A stretch of DNA of 64,000 nt, taken from NCBI RefSeq assembly GCF_030272615.1, contig NC_081407.1, positions 438,555,230-438,619,229 of the forward strand, written 5' to 3'. A program made the translations under genes and the position numbers. The stretch is from Cryptomeria japonica. Taxonomy: Eukaryota; Streptophyta; Pinopsida; Cupressales; Cupressaceae. Shown piece after piece: positions 58,730 through 64,000 of the stretch (positions within the stretch are counted from its first letter, which is position 1; every line of letters starts with the position of its first letter). The notes under the pieces are model-generated. The model was not told the origin of the DNA. It ran no database searches and saw nothing but the letters and a program-made list of their open reading frames with translations.

Positions 58730-60289
58730 AATGGCCTAGCAAAGAGGAATAACCGGACTGTGGTTGAAGTAGCTAGAACCATGTTGATTCAAGGAAAGGT
58801 AGCTCACACCTCTTGGAGAGAAGCGGTGAGCACTGCAGTCTACACAATGAACTGGGTACTCATCAAGAAAGGTAAGGATAAAACTCCTTATGAGTATTGG
58901 ACCTGTAAGACACTTGTGGTTAGCTACTTTAGAGTGTTTGGTAGCAAATGTTACAACAAGAGGAGTGAATACCAGAGCAAATTTGATGCGAAATGTGATG
59001 AGAGAATATTCCTAGGATATTCCACCAAGAGAAAAGCTCTCAAGTGTTTCAACAATAGGACTCAGAGAATTTTGGAAAGCATCAATGTAAGAGTTGATGA
59101 AACCTCTGAGAAAACTGATGAAACCTCTGAGAAAACTGATGAAACCGGCAGTGAGCAAGCGGTAAATGAATCGATTGTAACCATCTGGGAACCGGTTGTC
59201 AGTCAACCAAGTGCCAGTAATAGTGTTCCTACACCGGTAGATGTAGATGTTGATACTGATGGAGATGAGGATGAAGAAGAAAAGGAAGAGGAATCCATTA
59301 AGACCATTCCTCGGTATGTCAAGCTAAATCATGATCCTAAGCAGATCATAGGAGATAAGGATGCAGGAATCCTTACAAGAAGAAAGGTCAGAGAAAACTC
59401 ATGTATGATCTCTGAATTTGAGCCTAAATCATTCAAAGAGGCCCATAAAGATGAAGACTGGATCAAGGCAATGGAAGAGGAACTTGACCAGATAGAGAAA
59501 AATGGTACATGGTCTTTGGTACCCAGACCGGAGCATAAAAATGTCATTGGTACCAAATGGGTTTTCAGAATTAAGCTGAATGAGGATGGCATAGTGATTA
59601 GGAACAAAGCCAGATTGGTGTGCAAAGGATATGCTCAAGAAGAAGGAGAAGACTATGGAGAAACATTTGCTCCTGTAGCCAGATTGGAAGGAGTCTGTAT
59701 GCTTCTTGCATATGCAGCTTTTAAAGGTTTCAAAGTATATCAAATGGATGTAAAATCTGCATTCCTAAATGGTGTACTTGAAGAGGAGGTGTATATTGAG
59801 CAACCATATGGGTTTGCCCTATCTGAAGACAGTGACATGGTATGTAGGCTACATAAAGCCTTATATGGTCTAAAGCAGGCACCTAGAGCATGGTATGAAC
59901 ATCTGCATTCCCATCTTGTGAAGATTGGATTTGAGAGAACAAGTGAAGATAACAATATCTATTTGAAGTCTGAAGGAGATCAGATCCTGATCTATGAGGT
60001 ATTTGTTGATGACATTATCTTTGGTGGAGATGACAAGATGAGTCATGAGTTTGTGGATGAGATGAAGAAAGAGTTTGAAATGTCACTCATAGGGGAGATT
60101 AAATTCTTCATTGGATTGCAGATCCAGCAGATAAAAGATGGAATCTTTATCACTCAGTCCAAGTATGTCAAAGAGGTGTTGAAGACCTTTGGCATGGAAG
60201 ATAGCAAACCAGTTGGTACTCTGGTGGTGACCGGTTGTAAACTATCCAAAGAAGATGACTCAGCATTGGTTGATGAGAAGGAATACTGA
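58730..60289 (+). pseudogene. Copia integrase C-terminal half and reverse transcriptase
   Basis: Begins [10 protein letters not shown], where the integrase catalytic Glu (normally AERKNR) is Lys (58741-58743). The integrase C-terminal part continues to FGSKCY, then [13 protein letters not shown] Glu/Asp-rich linker contains a 21-bp repeat (DETSEKT, 59096-59137). The RT domain covers about 59450-60200: [42 protein letters not shown] and the catalytic FVDDIIFGG near 60002. It ends at TGA 60287-60289, where related elements have Arg (CGA) before SMI. Confidence 0.9.
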
Positions 60290-60906
60290 TCAATGATTCG
60301 TAAGTTGCATTATGTAGTGCATAGCAGACTGGATATTGCGCATGTAGTTGGCATCACTGCAAGATTCCAGAAAAGCCCAAGAGAATCCCACTTGGTTGCA
60401 GTCAAGTGGATTCTTAGGTATCTGAAGGGAACTGTTGACTATGGATTGTGGTATCCATATAGCAAGGATTTCAACTTGAAAGTATACACAGATGCTGATT
60501 GGGCAAACAATATAGATGACCGGAAAAGCACAACCGGTGGTAGACTGGTCTCATGGATGAGTAAGAAGCAGAGTATGTTGCAGCTTTCATGAACTGCACT
60601 CAGACAATTTGGATGAAGCATGTATTAAATGGCTTCAAAATTCCTGTATCTGAACCGGTAAGTATATTTTCTGACAATACTAGTGCAATTAATATCTCCA
60701 AGAATCCAGTTTTACATTCTAGAACCAAGCACTTTGAGCTTAAGTATCATTTCTTGAGGGAAAAGGTTCAGAACAAAGAGATTGCACTGGAACATGTTTC
60801 CAGTCAGGAGCAATTAGCAGACATATTCACCAAGCCTCTCCCAAAGGCTACATTTATGTACTTAAGAGGTGAATTAGGGGTGTTTCCCCTTCAGGAGGTA
60901 ATTTAA
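60290..60906 (+). pseudogene. Copia RNase H, with internal deletion
   Basis: The first part reads LHYVVHSRLDIAHVVG, WILRYLKGT and YTDADWANNIDDRKSTTG (catalytic Asp in DADW), then SWMSKKQS. The next conserved stretch (normally ALSTAEAEY, with the catalytic Glu) is missing. The sequence jumps at GCAGAGT (60568-60574) into the following conserved phrase, and the frame shifts. The second part (60589-60906) continues with TIWMKHVLNGF, SDNTSAINISKNPV, RTKHFELKYHFLRE and ADIFTKPLP. Confidence 0.9.
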
Positions 60907-61039
60907 AGGTATATGTTCCACATCAGTCAGGTATTGCATAGTCAAATTTTTCTTCAGGATTGATGTGTTGAAGGATGCTACTCCTCAGGGGGAGCAGCAT
61001 AATGGAATAGGGAAGCTTGTGCCTCCACTTTGGCATTGT

Positions 61040-61151
61040 TGTCAAAAGGGGAGAAGATGTGAAGAAGAGAAGATATCTATAGAAATTGGGGGAGAAGATG
61101 TGAAGCAGAGAGATATCTTTGTATATTGCCATCAATGCCAAAGGGGGAGAT
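61040..61151 (+). other. Copia polypurine tract and purine-rich repeats
   Basis: AAAGGGGGAGATTG ends at the 3' LTR (61152) and is the plus-strand primer. Just upstream, two imperfect ~40-bp copies of GGGGAGAAGATGTGAAG (about 61049 and 61089) add further purine tracts. Confidence 0.75.
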
Positions 61152-62630
61152 TGTTGGCATTATGTGAACCGGTATGAGGACATAATGACATTGTATGTTG
61201 TCATTGATGTCAATATGCTGAAGAGGTGAGAACCCGCATATGTGAGAACTGGTGTAACACTGTGAACCGGCATTTGTGCCAAAGTGAAGCGGTGTGTTTG
61301 TTCAAGGTGAACCGACATTTGGTTATGGGAATCGGCACATGGAAGTGTTGTATGACTATCAGTTGGTAGTCTCAACTTCAAGGTTTCCGGTTGAAGTCCT
61401 TCAAGCCTGTGTGGCTCAACCGATGACTTTGTGTGATGAATTAGCATGGTAATGAAGAACAAATCGTGTTGCCATGTAAGCCTTGTGCGCGTGAAGGATC
61501 TTGTATGAAGGAGGTTGTTCCTATCTACCTTGGGAATGTGCGAAGTCTGTAAATGGTGATAACATGTGATGGGTTATCAGCGGCTATGAAATCAGTGGAA
61601 AATGGGCGATGGAGATTGGATCAAGACTGTTGCATTTAATGCAGTGTGCTCAACAGTCAGGATTGAATCATTTGAATTTCTTAAGCTAACATGTTTTAGG
61701 GTTTAGGGTTTATGCTACCGACCTATCTATTTTCCTATAAGGTTAATGTTGTGATTCTTTTTGAGGTTGTTGGAAAAATTTGTATGTTTGTATCCAAGAG
61801 AAGGGATACGTGATTCTTGCCAGACCAAAGGAGAGAAGTGATACCTGTAGAGTGTAAGTGCAGAAGGTGAAGAGGAGCTTAAGCGGATCTGCATTGGCAT
61901 TGAGTGTTGTTACCAGATCATTGTAATACCTGTTGATCTCTAACCACCTCAACAATTGGAAAATCCCTTAACAGGGTAACTTTAATAGGCTTGTTGTAAA
62001 TCCTTTAACAGGGTGACTCAAAATAATTGAGTTCTTGAAATCCTCTAACAAGGTAACCTTTAACAGGGTTTAACCCTTAACTGGGTATTCTTGCCATCCC
62101 TTAATCGGGTGATCCCTAACAGGATCAGTTCCTAACAGAACCTATTATATCAGTCTTTAACCGGACAAGGCTCCTAACAGAGTAGACTTCTAAAGAGTTC
62201 AAAAACAAGCTTGTGAGTATTCATCCCCACCGTGGTTTTTCTTAGTTGGGTTTCCATGTGAAAAATATGTGTGTTATGTGTGATGTCTTCCTCATGTGAT
62301 GTTTTGTTGTTTTCTATCAAGTGGTAAATCATGTTGATCTAGTTGCTCATAAGTATATCTTTGATGGTAGATTACTTGTTCATGTATTAGGGTGAAATGG
62401 AAATGAAGTGTTAGAGTATATGAGAAGATAGATATCAACCAGTTCATGCTTGTCTCAGTTATTCTGGGTTTTTGCCAGTTGTACTCTGTTTTAGGACCAG
62501 TGTTACTGTTTGTCTATCAATGCATAGTGTCTGCTGACAAACCATTTTAAGAGTGTGTTTTTTCTGTACTGATTCACCCCCCCCTCTCTCAATACCAGTT
62601 TGGTACTATTCTTTCATCATTGAGTTATCA
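61152..62630 (+). repeat. 3' LTR of copia (1,479 bp)
   Basis: Partner of 55304-56765, differing by substitutions and small indels. Confidence 0.95.
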
Positions 62631-62635
62631 TGGGA
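62631..62635. repeat. Right target-site duplication of copia
   Basis: TGGGA, identical to 55299-55303. Confidence 0.93.
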
Positions 62636-63317
62636 AGTGTTATGCTATGGACAACAGAGAAGTGCCAGTGATAGGTACAATGAAAGATGTGGAAGTAAAA
62701 ATAGCAGCATTCCTTGAAGCAACATATAAGATGGATGTCATAGTAATTGATGCAAAACCTCACTATGGCATGTTGTTATCTAGACAGTGGGCTGCAACAG
62801 TACATGGAAATGTTCAGTTGGATTTGTCATATGCTACTATCCTAATCAATGGAAGCCAGGTTAAGTTGTATAGAGAACCACGTGCCCCTAGGGTAATTGA
62901 GAAAATAGATCCTAGTATGCTAAACTGTATGATTGATGTGGATCTTGATAATTTTAGAATACAACCAATTTTACCTCAGTTGAAGAATACTCATTCTATT
63001 GTGACTGAATTGGAATCTCAACAGCATGATTTGTGGCATATCTATTTTGATGGAGCTTGCTCTAAGGAAGGATCTGGAGTAGGAGTTCTGTTTGTATCCC
63101 CATCAGGTATAACCTTCAAATATTCCTTTTTGCTAGCCTTTCAATGTACAAACAACACTGCTGAATATGAAGCCTTGTTATTGGGGCTTGAAGTTGCAAA
63201 AAGGCATGGGATTTAGTTGTTAAGAGTGCTAGGAGATTCAGAGTTGGTTGTTTCTCAGGTTAGATCTAAGTATGCATCTAAAAATGATCGTTTGAAAAGA
63301 TATAAGCATGTAGTGTG
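62636..63317 (+). pseudogene. gypsy 2 protease C-terminal half and archaeal-type RNase H
   Basis: Continues the frame of 52336-55303 across the copia: KCYAMDNREVPVIGTMKDVE and YGMLLSRQW complete the protease. An RNase H domain follows (IYFDGACSKEGSGVGVLF, NNTAEYEALLLGL, then a TAG at 63214-63216, then LGDSELVVSQV). The order protease then RNase H is the same as in gypsy 1. The coding sequence stops at RYKHVV, where a new LTR begins at 63318. RT and integrase of gypsy 2 are not in the window. Confidence 0.88.
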
Positions 63318-63343
63318 TGTAGACACCTAAAATTGTCCAGTCT

Positions 63344-63576
63344 AATTAAATAAATATTTTATTTATTTAATTATCTAAGCTTAATTCTTCTATTAATTAA
63401 ATAAATCTTTATTTATTTAATTAATTCATTTATCCTCTTCTAGCCTTATTTCTCATTTAAATAAATATATTTATTTATTTAAATTATCATTTTCCTAAAT
63501 TAAATAAATATCTTATTTATTTAATTGATCCCACTTCTTCAATTAATTAAATAAATCTTTATTTATTTAATTAATT
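63344..63576. repeat. Five perfect AT-rich hairpins in an LTR
   Basis: Inverted repeats with arms 63344-63355/63361-63372 (12 bp), 63393-63406/63411-63424 (14 bp), 63455-63466/63473-63484 (12 bp), 63498-63510/63514-63526 (13 bp) and 63541-63556/63561-63576 (16 bp). All arms are variants of AATTAAATAAAT, with loops of 3-6 nt. Confidence 0.93.
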
Positions 63577-63735
63577 CATTAGCCTTTTCTACCCATGACA
63601 CATGTCATTCATCTCTTAATTCATACACTACCTACCACTTTCATTATTTTATTATTTCTTTTACCTACCCTCTAATCATAGCCGACCTCCTTTTACACCT
63701 CTCAATCTTATCCCTCCATTTCATATAGTGTTTTC

Positions 63736-63742
63736 TATATAA
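63736..63742 (+). promoter_or_regulatory. TATA box of the LTR
   Basis: TATATAA in TTTTCTATATAAGGAGATGC, downstream of the hairpin block. Transcription would be expected to start near 63770. Sequence match only. Confidence 0.55.
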
Positions 63743-64000
63743 GGAGATGCTTCCTTCATTATCAAACCCTAATGACTTAATTAATTGACTACACTACGAT
63801 CCTACTTGCAAACCACATTCCGTTCTTTGTTGAGCTCTTGTGCATATAAAATCTGAGAGCAAATATATCAAGCAAGATCAATGGAGATAGGAAGAATGGA
63901 GATCAAAACCCTATTGGACATGTGATGGTATAATCTTTGTGATTTCATGTGATTTGCATTGTCTTAGGTAATCTTCATATGTTATGGTGGATCTTTGTTG

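Larger units (their letters stand above)
55304..62630 (+). mobile_element. Ty1/copia element, full length, nested in gypsy 2 (7.3 kb)
   Basis: LTRs at 55304-56765 and 61152-62630 both begin TGTT(A/G)GCATTATGTGAACCG and end GAGTTATCA. There is a perfect 5-bp TSD (TGGGA). The PBS TGGTATCAGAGC matches initiator tRNA-Met, and the polypurine tract AAAGGGGGAGA sits at 61140-61150. Coding order gag, protease, integrase, RT, RNase H is that of Ty1/copia. The LTRs differ by several percent (about nine differences in the first 130 bp), so it is older than gypsy 1. At least six in-frame stops and an RNase H deletion make it non-autonomous. Confidence 0.95.
63318..64000 (+). mobile_element. Start of another LTR element (truncated by window end)
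   Basis: The gypsy 2 coding sequence is interrupted at TGTAGACACCTAAAATTGTCC, a typical plant gypsy LTR start. The exact first base could be 63314, 63316 or 63318 because of a TGTGTGT run. The next 260 bp hold five AT-rich hairpins, followed by a TATA box and ~260 bp of probable transcribed leader. The other end lies outside the window. Strand is assigned from the TATA box orientation. Confidence 0.6.

Noticed and set aside
1-64000. tRNA or rRNA genes
   Set aside because: No cloverleaf-compatible sequence with A and B boxes and no rRNA-like conserved stretch was noticed; tRNA-like matches were only primer-binding sites. A tRNAscan run would be decisive.

Overview
The window looks like nuclear DNA from a large-genome land plant, most likely a gymnosperm (probably a conifer). 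It is AT-rich, has one recognisable host gene, and is otherwise full of nested and decaying retrotransposons. The species assignment is inference; no single sequence proves it.

Layout. 1-5343: AT-rich DNA with a degenerate ~260-bp tandem repeat (about 1250-3090), a ~98-bp tandem repeat (3090-3490) and a small GC-richer island near 4.0-4.2 kb. 5361-13374: a complete but dead L1-type LINE between perfect 17-bp target-site duplications, with ORF1 (gag-like, zinc knuckle), ORF2 (endonuclease, RT, zf-RVT, RNase H) and an unusual third ORF after the RNase H. 13392-17841: intergenic. 17842-19786: a six-exon D-type cyclin gene, the only host gene I can support. 19787-25240: intergenic AT-rich DNA with diverged local repeats. 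25242-26945: an internally deleted LINE on the minus strand.

27044-43502: a 16.5-kb Ty3/gypsy element on the minus strand with two 5,003-bp LTRs. Each LTR contains a 1,055-codon ORF, intact in the left copy and with one TAG in the right. The 6.45-kb interior encodes gag, protease, an extra archaeal-type RNase H placed before RT, RT, a catalytically degenerate second RNase H, and integrase.

44161-47152: pieces of a LINE 3' end and two copia-type LTRs, all minus strand. 47153-50015: a 2.9-kb satellite built from short near-palindromic units. 50138-50392: a GA-rich microsatellite. About 50400-63317: a second, older Ty3/gypsy element (plus strand), split inside its protease by a 7.3-kb Ty1/copia element (55304-62630) with a perfect 5-bp TSD. 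It is cut off at 63318 by the start of another LTR, which carries five perfect AT-rich hairpins and a TATA box.

How it fits together. Insertion order can be read from the nesting: gypsy 2 first, then copia inside it, with the 63318 LTR also later than gypsy 2. Gypsy 1 is the youngest datable insertion: its LTRs differ by about 1% by eye, against several percent for the copia LTRs. Many in-frame stops are TAG or TGA of the kind left by cytosine deamination (CAG, CGA, TGG contexts), as expected of methylated, silenced plant retroelements. The most unusual features are the long ORF inside the gypsy LTRs, the third ORF of the LINE, and the palindromic satellite.
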